Shown: positions 1-14,774, counted from the first letter of the stretch. The stretch is 64,000 nt of DNA from Caprimulgus europaeus (GCA_907165065.1 OU015523.1:22533834-22597833), one strand, 5' to 3'. Made by a program: numbers and translations. The notes: generated by a model from the sequence alone, not told the origin.

Positions 1-3000
1 GAGAACACCACTATCATTACTGTGAATATGGAGCTCATATTTGCCAGCCTTTGCTTAGAAAAACCTTGCTCTCACTTTGAAGGTGCTTTAACAGATATGT
101 TCTTCACAGCATGTGCAGTCCAGTGGCAGCACAAAGAAAACAGGTCCACAGAAAGTGGAGATTATCTCTTACTGAGAAAGAAAAAAAAAAAATTACATCC
201 AACTAAGTGCAGGGGACATGATGTGAAAACAGACAGGTGTATGTTACCCAGCAGCATGTTCTCAGTTTCAATAGAGATAGGGAATTTACTTCTGTATGAT
301 GAATTGTAAATACCTTAATCCATAAAAGTTTGAGGCTGCTTGAGAGGGAATATCAAATAGGTCTGTGGTACACCACAGTAGTAATGGGAGTTATTGAGAC
401 TTTTATGGAACTGTATGAAAAGCAAGTGCTTCCTCTTTTTCCAGGAAGGCAAAAACTATTTTCCCAGAACAGCCCAGACAACACAAATTTGGAGGAGAAA
501 GATAATGACTTTCAAAAATGAATGTTTTTCCTCAGCAATGTTACTACTTTTAGTCAAATCAAGCTGTGCTTACTATCAGTGAGATGAAAAACTGGTATTT
601 TGTGATAGCCATATGGCTAGGCAACTTTTACTGACGGTATCTAAGAACACTGAGCTGTTAAAGGAGAATGGTGGCTCTATGTTCTTGAACTCCATTTCTC
701 TTAAACTGACTAATATTACTGTTTGTCCACAGTATGCTATTTAATGACCAATCAGGTACAACAATGAATTGTCATGCTTAATCTTCCTAAACCCATGATT
801 TTTCCTCCTTCATCATTTCATCTGAAGTGGATTTCTTTCTTGCTCACTTTTCTATATTTTGACAATTTCTACTTCTGTTATTAGTGCAGGTCTTCCCTCT
901 ATTGATTACATTGAGATTAGTGAGGAATTCAGAGAGTGTGGCCTAAATCTAGTGGCTTTCTAATTTATTCTGATGCTGCTTTTCCAATTACTACTAGATA
1001 GAAACCTCCTTTTGCACCAGATGTCTTCTGAATTTTCAGTGGAATAAATCATTCACAGAAAAAGGCACATAAAGAAATTCTATACTTAGATGGCTTAAAA
1101 TTAATTTTGAGATTAGAGAATGGAGTTCATCCTATTCTGTACACTACTGTAGTCCTACAATTGCAGAGTGTAAATTCCGCATTCTCAATTAAACCTGATG
1201 GTTGGATCCTGAAAGAAAATCACAGGAGATTTTCAGAGATCATAGGAGGCCAAGAACAGTGCTTTGTGGATATGTGATGGAGAGAAAATAGATGATAAAT
1301 GAAAGCAACTAACAAAATGTGACCTTTTTAAACATATACCATTTCATTGTGTTTGGTAGTTATTGAAAAGGAGTTCCATAGATAACCAGAGAAAAGTCTG
1401 AAACTGTAAGAAAATAAGAAAATACAGGCCGAGTTACAACTCTATTTCTGAGGTAAATGCTCACCTTAGGCAACAATTCTGTAGTGCTCTGGATGGAAAG
1501 TGATGAAAAAAGAAAAGTGGAATGTTTTACTTGAGAGTTTCTGGCAAAGCAGTTGAAATTGAATAAGTGATGTTGTATAGGCTGTGTAAGCTCTCAGCAA
1601 TGTTTGTATTCTAAGAGCTGAATTAACAGAAAATATTAGTAAAACTGCAGTAGCCACAACAGGTCGCTGAGCAAGCAGTGATTAGGCAAGGGGCAGCAAG
1701 GAACAACTGGCAGAGTAGGAGATGGCTAACCAGACATGGCAGAAGTGTGAGAAGTAAAGAATAGGTGACAGAAGAGAAACAGCTCACAGCATAGGATCAG
1801 CTGCAGCTTAGATAAGGGTTTGTTACCAGGCAAAAACCCTGAGAAGAGCAAACTACGAATGAGATGAATACTCCATGATAGAAAGAAAGCAACCAGCTGA
1901 TTTAGCAGTTGCCTCATAATCTCATTAGAGAAGTGGACTGTGAAATAGTTATAGCTACAGTGTATAGGATAGTTATATCATTGGTCTACTTTGGGGTGTT
2001 TTTCCATTTTCTCTATTTGATAAAATAAAGACAACTGATTAATATTAGTAAGCAGAGAAAATCAGCTCAGTGAACCCGAAAAGTACAATTAAATTTTCCT
2101 GTAGTTTTAAGATGAGGCCTGAACTGTCATTTTATTAAGTATGACTTAAAACAGCATCCCTGCCCTGTTTCCTAAATATCAGTCCTGACAGGCTGGGCTT
2201 GCTTACAGTTGACAAGTGAGTGACTGGGATGAGAGTTAGAAATGTGGTATTTTTTAGGGAAAGTTTAAACTGTGGTAAATATTCTATAGAATTGTAGGAG
2301 TAGAAATGGCATAAGACCTAGAACAAAACAGAACAATTGCATCCAGTCTTTCTAGATATACAGAGTACACAGCCTTTAGGATCAGAAGTATACATGCTAT
2401 GGGCCTGATAAACCTGTACAAATTAAACTATAATGTACAAACACAGTAGGATTACATTCTCCCAGAGAGCATCTAGTTTAGTGTACATATGCTAAAAACT
2501 CCCCGTGGAAAGAAGTCAGCTAGGAATAGGCTGTTGCTAACAGAACAATTACTGCAGCCCACTCTTGGCCACCTTTTTTCTTTTAGGCATTTCAGGAAAT
2601 CATGAGAAAAAAAATCAGTTAGCAAACCAGAAGATTTTTCAGAAATCTGGAAAACGCTGATGTATATTCATTATGAGAAATGAAAAGAGTGCAGGACAGC
2701 GATGATATCAAAATGGTCTCAACAAGCCCTGGAAGCTTTACATTCAGATGGGAGCCAGAAAAAATAACCAGCTAATTGTTTTTGCTTCCTTTGCTAATTT
2801 GAGGAAGAGAATGGATTTTCTCTCAGGAGTACTCCATATGCAACTGAAGGCACTAACAGTGACATAAAGTAGGCATAAAATTTGAGTCTGAATATAAGCT
2901 ATAACGTCTTCTCAATGTTTTTGGGTTTTGTTTCTATTGTTATTTTGTTTGGTGGTTGGTTTTATTTTTAGCAGAAAATGGAAATTTGTCCTGTTTTCTG

Positions 3001-6000
3001 ATCAAAGACAACCTTCTCCAGTCGAAATCGGAGCAGTGTTTTAATGAAAAAATCAGGTTCAGTGGTGAGAATCCAGTCAAATGAAATTTCCTATTTTATT
3101 GTAATGAGCATGCAACTATACAAGGACTATTCCTATTACTACAATGGTCAAAATATAGAGAAGAGAATTCAAGAGAGGAAAAAAAAATGGAACAACAGTG
3201 GGAAAAATTACTATTCTTCAAGTGAAAAGAAGTCAACCTGACAGAATGATGTACTGAAAACTCAAGGACACCAGAGTCAGGGATAATTTTGCAGAGCTTA
3301 GCCCATAATTTGAAAATACTTTGATAATTTAAGTTTAAAACTGTGTCTGGACTGGAGTCTGTTCAAAGTATGCCGTGAGGACACTGTATAATGCAAGAAC
3401 CATACAAATTTTGTGGGATTTTTGAGCACGCAAAAATCTGATTTACTCCCACAAAAATTAAAACACAGGACTTGCAAATAAACAAATATTTTAAATTAAG
3501 ACAGATATTCCCAAAGTATTACAATCTAAATTAATAAATAAATACATTCTCACTCCACAAATACCTTCATTTCACCTCTATGTCTATAAAGACAGGCTCT
3601 ATTTATTTCCATGGATACTCAGCACTACTTGGAAGTCATCATTTAATTTTCACTACAAATCTTCAGCAAAATAAACAGTGAGGTGTTAGTCACAACTCAT
3701 AAAGCCACTGTTTTTCGCTTAAATGGAAAACTGCATTCTTCTGAATTTAAACCTTGCTTCTCTTGGATTTCATTTCTGTTTGAGCTCTTCTATTAGCTAC
3801 ATAATTGCTATGGACAGATATGCTTTCTTTCTATTAGTTAAACATGATAAAGTAATGGCAGAGACCTGACAAGCAAAGGAGATAAAGATTTAAGGCTAAT
3901 AATCAGATATAGCTTTTATTTCAAGCTTCATGCTGATCAAGGGAAACACCTGAAAAAAAAGTACATTACCTTTTATTTGGCATATGAATCTGGCAACGAT
4001 AGTGGGACAGAATAGTTTTTATTGCATTTGAGAAAAGTAATTGTCACTTCTTTCTGATATTTTAAAATTTTTACTAGAGCATAGTCCAATTTTTACACAA
4101 AAGAATAGAAGATAATAGAAAAGTTATTCAAATTTTCTCAGAAGAAACTATTTCCTCCAGAGCCGTTACAGCCTGTGAGGCAAAAGATCACATGTTTTTC
4201 CATCTATTTACCTGTAAGAACTTTGGGTCATATATTTAAAAAATCCCTGTGATGATCTGCATGTTGTAAAATACACATGTGCAAACAAAAGCTGAGAGGA
4301 AATTTGAACCAGCTCTCTCTTCTTCTGCACCTCCAAAAAATCTCATAAAGCTCAGAGAACACGAAAGGTGCTCTCCATCTTCTAACAGTTCCTCCAACGG
4401 GTAGGAGCCTCTTGGTTTATTGTCTGTTGGCTCTTTCTCCTGTTCACTTCACTCTTCTCTTTCTGGAGCAGCCCTCCCCTACACCCTCATAGGGTAGCAT
4501 TTTTGCAGTTTGTAACATTAGCTAGAGGAGGTACGATTGCTTTCAACAAAAATCTGACAATCAAAGGTTTTTTCCCAAATAGGAATATTCTATTTTGTAA
4601 GAAATTGCCTATAAAAAGACATGATTACAAAAACCTTAAAAAAGGAAACATTTCTTACCTAACTGACTATAGTGGACATCAAGGTCTGCTTGCAGTTTCA
4701 GATTGTGATTAGTTGACCTAGTACACCATCATGGTATACAGCCTGAAAGACTTTCAGCCACCCTCAGTTGTTGCAGGCCCTTTACATACAATGTCCAGAG
4801 TGCTGAGAGACCTCACTGAGTTGTTCTTTCATACAGATCTCTGTGAACATGCTCAATTCTGGACATATCAAACACATGCTCTGTGGCTTACAAAAAATGG
4901 AAAAAGAAAAAAGTATTTTTGGTTCTGCTCAGGAATAATCCACTTTCCCCTTTATTTCCCTAATTTTCCTGACCAGTCAGGGGCTTTCCTTTATATTCTG
5001 CATTTCAGACTGACATTCAGGCTGCTTACAATTGTCTACAAAATTCAATCTCAATTTAAAAGGTTTTGTTTTGGTGATTGAAAGAATTTAATGTGCCTGA
5101 TGTTCCAGCTTGCTGTCCATTCAAAATGAGCGGTACTTTACTGAGGTAATCAACACAGCTTTCCTTGTGCAGGCGGATGCCCATGAGAATGAAATGAGAG
5201 GCATCTGAAACATGTATCACTTGAATTATCTTTTTAACAAGTTGTTCATTTTTGGGGTGGGAGACAGGCGGAGGCTCATGTTAGTTATAATGGAAATTAA
5301 TGTGTTACTGTCTTTAATGCTGTACGAGATATTGTTAAGAAATTATTTTGGAAGTTTCTTTATGGTCCCTTTAAGGCTCATGCCATATACCTAGGGAGGA
5401 AAGAAAAATGTCTTCCCTTTTGTCAGCAGATTTCTTGATGTGCTGGGAGGAAGCAAAACCAAACAGAATCAGTAAAGCATAAACTTGTTATTTAGCTAAC
5501 AACAACAAAAAAAAGGCATCTAATGGGGCAGCACAGCTCATTCATTATTTTTATTGGCCTTGGAGCTGCTTAGATTTTTTTTCCTTCATATATTTTCATA
5601 GAAATAGCTCCACTTGCCTTTCAGAGCACTAGCTGCTAATGTGCTTCCATCTCCTTCAGCCTTGAGATAAAATACTCAATAACACAACTAACATTTGTAT
5701 CAGCAAGACAAAGGCTGCACAGTTACCCAAATCTGCAGCATTTGCCTCAGAGAAGCTGAAAGTGAAGGAATTCACTAGCTGTAGTGGACAAACATAGATA
5801 TTACTTAGGAGGTCATACACTTTGCTTGCCTGTGGCATTTCTCTAGACTGTCCTGAATAAGTGTTTCCTGCTGGAAGTATAGTCCATTTTTATTTATTTT
5901 TCCCCCAGACTGTTTCCTCTATGACTGTTTTACTACTTTAATTTACAATGCTACTGCTGTCACTGCAGTACCGTGTGAACCTCATTATATTTGATCAAAG

Positions 6001-9000
6001 GAAGCACTTATACTTAAGCTTTTTTATCACATTGCTCTAGGCTCTCTTCTTTCAAGTTTGGTTGCTCGGTTCTTGAGCTTTTATGAAGTGTCAACACCAT
6101 TTAAATAAAATGATTACACATATATGAATAATAATCTTCAGTAACCCAAAATACACTAAGGCAACTTCCTATCTCATAGCATCCCTACAGCCCATGTCCT
6201 CACCCATGCACATGGACTTAAGTCATGTGAACACTGTAATTCAGACTAAAAAAACCCTACTTCAACTGACAGATGTTGTAATGTTTCTATTAGATTTCAG
6301 AGAGAAAGATGCTCCACACTCTGTGGAGCTCATCTATAACAAATCCAGTGTTTCTAAACATGCTCCACATGTGTAGTACAGTAGGTCTGCATGCACTTTA
6401 CAGAGAAAACCATGGTATGTCAAGAAGAACTGCACAGGAACTACCATACTGCTGGAAATCCCTAATCACCACACAAAGTCCTCCCATATGTGTTTTCCTG
6501 TCAGAAAACACCTATAAATTAAAAATAGGGTTGTAGTTAATATTACCTTGAACTGAATTAAAATATAAGCATACTAAAACAATGTAAGAGATAATAGCAC
6601 CTAAATTTTGTATAAGCATTTTACCTAAGTATGAGAGCAATGTGATAAAGACACAAAAAAGACAGGCATATTTAAAAGTCAGGGACATATAAGTTAAAAA
6701 AAAAAAAAAAAAGAAAGAAAAGTTGCCAGGAACAGGAAAATTTAACCATAAGGGACTATAAACAGGCAGAACTTACTCCCAGATACATCAGAAGAATGAC
6801 TAGCAAAGCCAAAACCAAGATAATCAGTACAGTGAGGAAAGGAGACACCAACTTTTTGGAAGGGGAATAATAGAATATAAACATGAGGCAAAAGTAAGGA
6901 AAATCAGAGAAGAAAGGGGAGAAATTCACTTTGATTTCAACTTAACTTAGAAAAATTTTACAACAAAAACAAATTTGAAAGGCCTTTTTTATTGTAAGGA
7001 TTTTAACATGCACCAAAATATGTTTGCCTATTCAACTTGAGCTAACTGTTCTGCTCAATGATGAGGAGGTATTTTTAAATTTCTTTCTAATTTGATTAAT
7101 TACAATTTTCAAGAATCCCTCATAATTTTAATTGGGCTTTACATGTATTTTCTAACATAACAGGCAGCAACAGCCTGTACTATTCAAAATTTACTTAACT
7201 GTATAAATTTGAAAAAGTATTGAAATATTCCTATTTCAAAAATATGTTGAAATAGGAAATGCAGAGATTTTCTGAGCAGCTGATAATATCCAGAAGGAAA
7301 TGCAAGGTGTCCCATTTAGAGATGTTATCATTACTGTTTGTTACATTCAGTGCATGGGTGAATAGGCTGCTCCAGTCACTGCTGAATCCCACTGGTGCAA
7401 TTCTATTTCATAACAGACTGTATTTAATCACTTTACTTAGTGATATGGCCATACTTTAACATAAATTCTGTGTTTCCTATACCAAATTAAACACAGAGTC
7501 TGCCTGTGGGAAAAATGTAAAATTGGCCTCTAGATCCACTGAACAGAAAACCAAGGAAATATAAACACAGTGTGTGGCAAAATATTTTGTCCCTTGAAGG
7601 TAGTGAATGATTTATGCAAACCAATTTACTCTTCGTGTTGCAGGCATTGAGCAAAGCCAGGGCTCACTAATGAGTTATCAGGAGTACGGGAGAACAAGCT
7701 AAATGGGGAATCCTTTTAGCCTGTCAGTGGTAAATTAGGTCTATCAGGATCACAATAACAATACACAGAATAGTCAGTATTAGGTTAATTACCTTTGTTG
7801 ACTTGAAAGGTTGGAATTTAGCTGGAAACAAAATAAGGAAAGCTTTTGAGTCTCAATCATTTCTGTATTTCCAGGAAGCTATCACATATTTAAGGTACAG
7901 GATGCCTTTTCATTTCACTGAAAAAAAGAGGAGTGAAAAGGAAGAGTAATATCACTGCCTATATAATTTGATAATTATTTTCTTGTTGAATACAAGGAAG
8001 AGCACAGCAGGAGGAAGTTCCATCTGCAACCTTTCTTCAGTTTAATTAGATTAGAGTAATAAAAGTAAATTCTTCTTAATACCTGGAAATATCTTCATTA
8101 TCCTATCCCTCAAACTAAAGACTTACAAGCAGGGTGATTCAAAAACCACCTTTTGTTGCGCTGGTTGATTGTAGCATTTTTGGAAAATAAAATAATTGGT
8201 AAATGTCTAGACAAAAAAAAAAAGTGAAGGACCAATTTTCCCATATTAACCTTCCCATTAAAACCACGATTATTTGCTTATGATAAAGACCCAAAGACCC
8301 AGAAAAAGGTTTAGAAATATTCACTATGTGGTTTGTTTTTTGGGGTTTGATTGTGTTTTTTTCTGGCTTAGAAGTTTGGTCAGTGGTGGTGTCTTTTATT
8401 TTGCAGCACTAGCATAACCAAACAATCCTATGGTAGGAGTTTCAGTAAATTGCTAATGTAAATAAATAGGAGCCAGTCCTCAGCTTTGAAATTTTATAAT
8501 ACAGTTTTTGCTCACTCCTGAGACCTTTAATTACATTGCACGGCAGAGTCAGACCTAGCAGTCATCTTTTTTGTTGAGCAGGGAATGTCTCAATCTGTTA
8601 TGCCAAAGCCAGATGGCTACTTTTTGGAAGTGCTTTCCAGCTTGGAAAGGGAAAAGTCAGGACTCTATGCCAATGATTCAGCACTTCAAATTCATGGGTT
8701 AGGGTCAGAGTTCTGAAAATGCACTAACAGGGGTCTGGGGAAAAGGATATGATTCCTATAGCTCATTTGTTGTTTGCAATTTTTTAGGATACTCAGAGAG
8801 GATAATGGCTGGGGGATCATTAGGGTAAAAAAAAATGGTAATAATCTAATAAGCAATGGATGACTGTCTGAAAATGTCTGAAGGCATGTTTGTGTACTGT
8901 GTACAAAGTAATCTTGTTTACAACCATACCACAAAAAATTAGTATGTGTCAGTGCAATGTTATATAAAATGATACTTTAAAATTTTATATTGCTTTCAGT

Positions 9001-11751
9001 GGTTGCCACCACATCAATTGCTAAAAATTATGTGCATGCTTCAAGATGTTTTGGGTTTTTTTTTTCTTAAAACATCTGTGCATGTGTGATATCAACAGTG
9101 ACTTTGCTACTAGTTCCAATCACCTCTGCGTAAACTCTTGTAAAATATTTTCTCCACTCCTACAGAACCAATAGTGAATTTTGCTGAAGCATATAGTTGT
9201 CAGGAGTGAACAGAAAATATATTTGGCAGGCCACAGAAAAGGCTCAAACCTCTGTGAAGCTTCCTGGAAACTTATCTTAAGTGGTGCCCAAAATGGAATT
9301 CAACAAAGCAGTTTAGTATGTCCAATCCCTCATTTAATCTACACGTTTACACAATTATTGCTATAATTAAAAAAAAAAAAAAATAGAATGAAATACTGTT
9401 GGTGGTCACTATTGAAAGTTGGAAGTCAGAGAGTAAAAAGCTTTTAGAAGTTCTGCTAAGAAGTAAAAAAGATTAATGTATAAATACTGCAGAAAATAAC
9501 TTCTCACTAAGCTGCCACACCACGCTGACATCTTTGCAATGCAATTTCAGTTCAGGTCACTTCCTATTCTACATGCACATTTTTTTTACTGTTTACTTTT
9601 CAGAAATATAATCATTTATCAGATGTGATTTCAAGTGTAACTTTTCAGACACAATGAAAAAAATATTATATTGAACTACTTTACCTGCAGCACCACATCC
9701 TACACACTGTGACAGAATTGTAGCTGCAGCTATTGTGTGTAGCTGCCATGCAGGAGCATTATCAGCCCTCATGCTTTTGGCATAACCCAAGAGACTGTGA
9801 GGAATGTAAGCTTTCAATTAAAACCAGTGCATTCTAATGTGAACTCAGCTGGGAAGGATTAAAAATTTAGAAACCAGAGGTTATGGAAAGAAACATTGCT
9901 CTTGTCATTCCAAATAACTAACTGATATAAAATTTAAAGATATTATAGAATTTTTTCTTGTTTGAATGAACTTTTTTAAAAAAAAATCTGTTAAACTGTA
10001 TCACAAGCGATACCACACCAGGTTCAATCCTGTACTCTGTGCTAGTAGAGACCTCATTAAAGAAAGTAACTTCAAGAGTTGTTCTTGGGAGGGAAGACTT
10101 TTTGGATAGCTCAGAAAGATCAAACAGTAGACAGTGCAGTTGTCCAGATTAACCAATAAAACCTTTTTCTTAGCTGCAAGAAAGATGCTGTAAAGACACT
10201 ATGCCTTCAATCATTCCTTGTTTGCCCTTATTTACTGTTATAATACTGATCACAATCCAAACCAAAGAGGAATTTTAATGAGGCTGGAGCTGGATCCCCA
10301 TTAATTAACTCCTACAGGAAAGAACTGAATCTGCAGAGAATAAATTGCACTTTCTCAAGTGAAAGCCTTATCCAAAACTGTTTTTCTTTTAAGAATTACA
10401 GACATCTGTGCTCTCAGAGAAATATGGTAGTCCTTCTCACTAATGGACTCAAGCGTTGCTTTGATCTTCATCAGCATCACAATACAAGGCTGTGCGACAC
10501 AGAGAGGTGGGAAGTTTGTTCCCATAAAATGAGTTTGCACTTGCCAGTGCAGGGCTAAGTTGTCCTGTACATTATTATTTTCAAGGTAGCTAGCCCAAAA
10601 CTCATAACAAAACAAAAGCAATTTCCTTTTCCAAGATAAACATATTGGCATTGCCCTTACCATCTTCTATCTACTTCTAATACTGACTAGGACAGTTTAA
10701 GAAGGTTTCTATCCTCATGTTCCTTTGATATGGTGAAGAAAGAAGGTATCAAAATTGGCAAAGCTCCATCTTAAAATGTTAAACTGAGTCCGGCCTATAT
10801 TCAGGGTTACTCTTTCTTACAAAAACAATGTGTAAATTGTGTTTATCTGTGGCTGACTCAAAGCTAGTTGTATTCAAAAAGATTTAAAAAAATTGTTTTG
10901 TTGTTGTTGATCTTCTTTAAAGTTAACAGATGTTTTTTCAGTATCCTTACAATGTTTATACAACCATTGAAAATCCCCTTTTTTATCAACACTATCTAAT
11001 TATTCACTAATATTAAAAATTTAAAATGATCACAATTATGCCATGGATGTGATTGGCTTCTATTCAAAGATATTTAGCAATAATTAAGACAGCTGTTAAC
11101 ACTGGAAAAAGATATTTGCAGTTATTATTAATTCAATAAATCTTGATTGATAGGAATGAGCTCTTGGTCTTAAATGTGTGTGGGAAAAAGAACCTCACAC
11201 TAACATAGAAGCTAATAATATTTTTCCTCTGATTCTTAATAGTTAAGGTGTTTCCTCTATTACACCAAAGCAGAAAAGTAATGCTTCTGATTGATAACAA
11301 AACACAGCAAAACTGTGATAATTGAAAAAAACAAGCTTTTTGTTTAGAAGAATGCTATTTCACTGATTTTTGTTGATTCTACAATTAATATTACTTGAAA
11401 ATTACAAACTGAAGAAACTAAGAAATACTTAAGGCTTTCATGCTTATAAGCACAACTGTATGTCAGATAAGTGCCCCAAATTTTCAGGCTCCCACTTGTC
11501 TGACATTCCAGCCTGGTCTTCCCGAAAAGTTACCAACCAAAAGCCTTAGTTATCCAACTCCTACAGCTGGCTGCCTTGAGTTTCAGAGTTGCTAATATGG
11601 ATCAAAAACTAATACTCTGAAAATAGCAAACTTAAGGAGAAATTTATTTAGTTTGTGCTGTATATCTTACTTAAATTTGAAAACATCTTTTTATAGCAAT
11701 AAAAAGCAAAAAAGTATAAGAAATCCCTATGGACAGACATGAGCCCACTTT
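1..11751. other. Unique AT-rich non-coding DNA
   Basis: No reading frame here has the length, composition or motif content of a gene. The longest open stretches (4731-5081 +, 10355-10663 -) look like chance frames rich in Phe, Leu and Cys, with no domain I recognise. Simple tracts include A17 at 6696-6712 and a run of about 15 A near 9369. No CR1 tail or LTR signature was seen. The stretch is compatible with intergenic or intronic DNA. Confidence 0.7.
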
Positions 11752-11909
11752 GAGGGGTTCTGGAGTCTCCATCTCTGGAAATACTCAAAACCCTCTTGGG
11801 TGTGATCCTGTACAACCTGCTATAGGTGAAGCTGCTTTGGCAGTGGGGTTGGACTAGATGATCTCCAGAGGTCCCTTCCAACCCTTACCATTTTGTGATT
11901 CTGTGATCC
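11752..11909 (+). mobile_element. CR1 LINE, short 5'-truncated 3' end
   Basis: This is about 160 bp of CR1 3' end in sense orientation. It begins in the last codons of ORF2 (a decayed version of the 'VESPSLE.FK' region), continues through the 3' UTR signature GGTTGGACTAGATGATCT and the CCCTTCCAACCC motif, and ends in ATTTTGTGATTCTGTGA. Such short 5'-truncated tails are the commonest form of CR1 in bird genomes. The ORF2 part is no longer a usable frame. The 5' limit is approximate. Confidence 0.9.
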
Positions 11910-12848
11910 AAACCTCTTTATATTAAAAACATAACATTAAGAAATTAACACTGATCTAAAAAAACTTGCCAAAGCTTGTATGAAGTCTGTCCTCTGATCA
12001 AGAGCAAAGAAAGAAACTATTTAATCTCTTTTGAATCAACATTGTTGACTGTTAAATAGGCAAGTTATATTTAGTCCATATTTTTCCCTTTTTTTGCATT
12101 AAGGTTCCCTAGGTATCACTATTATAAAATAAATTAAATGTAGTGGTGTGAGCTTGCCTCCCTTCTCTCCTACCTCCCGAAATGTTTATCTTATCATTCC
12201 CATGGCTACTCTTCGGGCACTACTAGGTCTTGTGCAAACTGTATGGTGAGCTAGTTCAGGGAACTGGTCTGCCCCAGACTAATAGCAACTGCTTCCATTT
12301 TCCCTGGTTCATCTCCCTGACAGACCTATTGCTAATTCCACAAGCATCACAACTAGAGCATATGTGCACCTGAGACCTGCACTTCCCATTTTCATACAAA
12401 GAGTTACATAGTGCATGGATATTTATGCGAACAAAATAAAATGGCCTTGAACACACCAAAAGTTATCTTATGGCTACAATTTCAGAAATTATTCAGAAGA
12501 GGTGTTTTGTCACAATTATAGTCAAAGTATAGGAACTGTCAAAGAAAACAGTTGGCCAAAACAAGACTAAAAAGACAAAGACTGATAGTGGTGAAGCTTA
12601 TCACTGATTATTGTATTTTGAGCAGATATTTAACATCCAAAGAGCTTTGTAACCTTGGAAACCTGATGAAATACAGGATATAAACATTGAGTATTGCTTG
12701 TATCAAAGCACATGGTAATGGAAAGATATTTTGTATAGTTACTTATGAAATGTCTGACTTTTCTACCATTGGTGTTGAACTGCTGGCAGATAAGTGGTAT
12801 TAGGGGAGTTTATTCTGGGGAGGCAGGAGCCTTTCCTATTTCTTTCCC

Positions 12849-12866
12849 TTTTTTTTTTTTTTTTTT
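12849..12866. repeat. Poly-T tract (T18)
   Basis: Uninterrupted run of 18 T. No retroposed body is recognisable on either side, so it is best treated as a simple repeat. It could instead be the tail of an unrecognised retrocopy on the minus strand. Confidence 0.85.
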
Positions 12867-14164
12867 CTATTCTAAGTGAGAGTGTGCTAACCCATCTTTA
12901 AACAGCTTCATCCTTTTTATTACTTTGAAGAGAACCTTTCCACTGACATTGAGAAGTATGTAAGGAGAAGGACAGTAAAAGTCTATTTTACCTTCATTAA
13001 AAAGGAGCACTTCAGTTATAACACTATTTTAAAACTTTGTAAAGTCCCTTTACAGTCTCAGAGAAATCCCAGATGGAAATAACACCACAAGGGGAGCAAA
13101 GATTTAACATAGCAGTAGTTTAATATCTGCTATGTCCTCTGCTCGGTGAATGCACGCTGCCCTGGCCAAGAAAATGTAATTTTATGGTCTAGTAATGGTT
13201 CTTTTCTATCTCTAATTATTACCTCACAGGGGCACTGTGAATATTATTTAGTTAATGTTTGCACAGCTATCTGACCATGTAAAGTACTGTTAAAGTACTA
13301 AGCATTACTATTATAATCCAATTATATGATCAATCCAAATCTGAGTAGCACTAAAGTAAGTTCCAGTTCCAATTATGTTAATGAAACTACAAAGGAACTG
13401 TACATACAGATTTTCCTACAATATCCAAAGCTGTTGCAGTACCTTTGAGAATCCTCATTGCAGTGACTTTCCTCAGCATGCATTAAACATGTATTTACTG
13501 GGGGCCTGACTGTGAACTTCAGGTATGCACCTGTATGGGGACAATGCCAACCTGTATAGCCCTGGAAGACAGCAAATATAGAGATCCTAGACAGATATTT
13601 ACGCTGGGGTCCACATTACCAAGGCAAGTCCAGGTTAATTAACTGGTAAAGCCTTCACCCAAGACTCAGGAGACCCTTGGGACAGAATTCAGGTGGTGGG
13701 AATGACTTGCCTCTATTTTGGAATTTCAACAGTATTTAGGTGATAAACAAGGGGCTATGAAGCTTTCTCATCTGCCTTTCACTTTTAGCTGTGAAAGTTC
13801 AGCAGAAAAAAAAAGAACAGAGAAGTTAAATCTCCTCTCTGCGGTACTGGGCTCTAGCATCACCTTGAATGGCAAAAAACAGGAGTACTGTTTCTAACTC
13901 TTCATTTCTAGGCTCCAGCTTTACTCTAGGATTACTTGTGGTACTGATAGCTCTTGCACAACTGTTAGCTCCTATGCCAATTAGTAGAAAGGACTAAGAT
14001 TATCCTGCAGATAGTACTTGTGACACTAGAACCCACAGTCTGACTGTAACAGCAGCAGTGCTCGAGATCAGAGCTTGGGCTCACATGAGCTGTCTAGGAT
14101 TGAACAGAAATCCAGAGCCCCTACCCAAAACAGCTAATCCCACTACAATTTAGGATTGGTGTAT

Positions 14165-14238
14165 AAAACACCAAAACAAAACAAAAGAAAACAACAAACC
14201 CCCAAACAAACCAAACAAACACCCCCCCCAAAACCCAC
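14165..14238. repeat. A/C-rich low-complexity tract
   Basis: CAAAA/CCAAAA-type low-complexity sequence that drifts into C runs. A similar tract lies at about 21757-21830. Both are simple sequence, and any open frame through them is an artefact of composition. Confidence 0.8.
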
Positions 14239-14452
14239 CCAGCAATATGAAACTTCTTTCAACATAGGAGCAAAAGCTCTAGGAGTAAGGAGCTTTCCTC
14301 TCTCTGACATCATTCACACAGCATGGAAACATGAGCTCTTTCAACCTGCCCCTTTACTATCTTACCTGAAGATTAAAGATCAGGATAGGATATCTCGGCA
14401 TGTTACTTTGGAAAAGACTGTTGGGGTTTTATTGTTGTTATTTCCGCTCCCA

Positions 14453-14470
14453 CCCCCCCCCCCCCCCCCC
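14453..14470. repeat. Poly-C tract (C18)
   Basis: Eighteen consecutive C, flanked by further C-rich sequence (CCGCTCCCA before, TCCCCACC after). On the minus strand it is a G18 tract able to form a quadruplex in principle. Such runs are prone to sequencing-length error. Confidence 0.9.
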
Positions 14471-14774
14471 TCCCCACCTCTTCTTTGTAGTATAGTTGGT
14501 GGCCTGCTTCCTAGGATAATAATCATTATCCAATAGATTTCCTGACTCAGTAGGCATCTGGTACATTGGATACTGGTCTTGATTTCTCCTGGTGTTTTCC
14601 TTTTGTTTGTATAATTGTAGATTATATCCTTGACTAAGGAGTTTACATGTATTAAGGGGTCCTGGGAGGATAGATGCAATACAAATTCCAGGAATTCTGC
14701 AGATGTAAGAGGCTGCTGTGTGATTGTGGGCAGTGTAGCAATTCAGGTGGGGTTTCCAGTCCTGTGTTTGCTGT

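Larger units (their letters stand above)
11910..14774. other. Unique non-coding DNA with homopolymer tracts
   Basis: No gene is recognised. The interval holds a T18 tract at 12849-12866, an A/C-rich stretch at about 14165-14238 and an 18-base C run at 14453-14470. Reading frames across 14156-14679 exist only because the A/C and poly-C tracts contain no stop codons. Confidence 0.65.

Noticed and set aside
4731-5081. 116-codon plus-strand frame
   Set aside because: Phe/Leu-rich random-like translation without motifs; most likely chance.
10355-10663. 102-codon minus-strand frame
   Set aside because: No motif, splice context or recognisable similarity.
14156-14679. Frames of 126 (+) and 99 (-) codons
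   Set aside because: They are produced by the A/C-rich and poly-C tracts, giving poly-Pro or poly-Gly translations.
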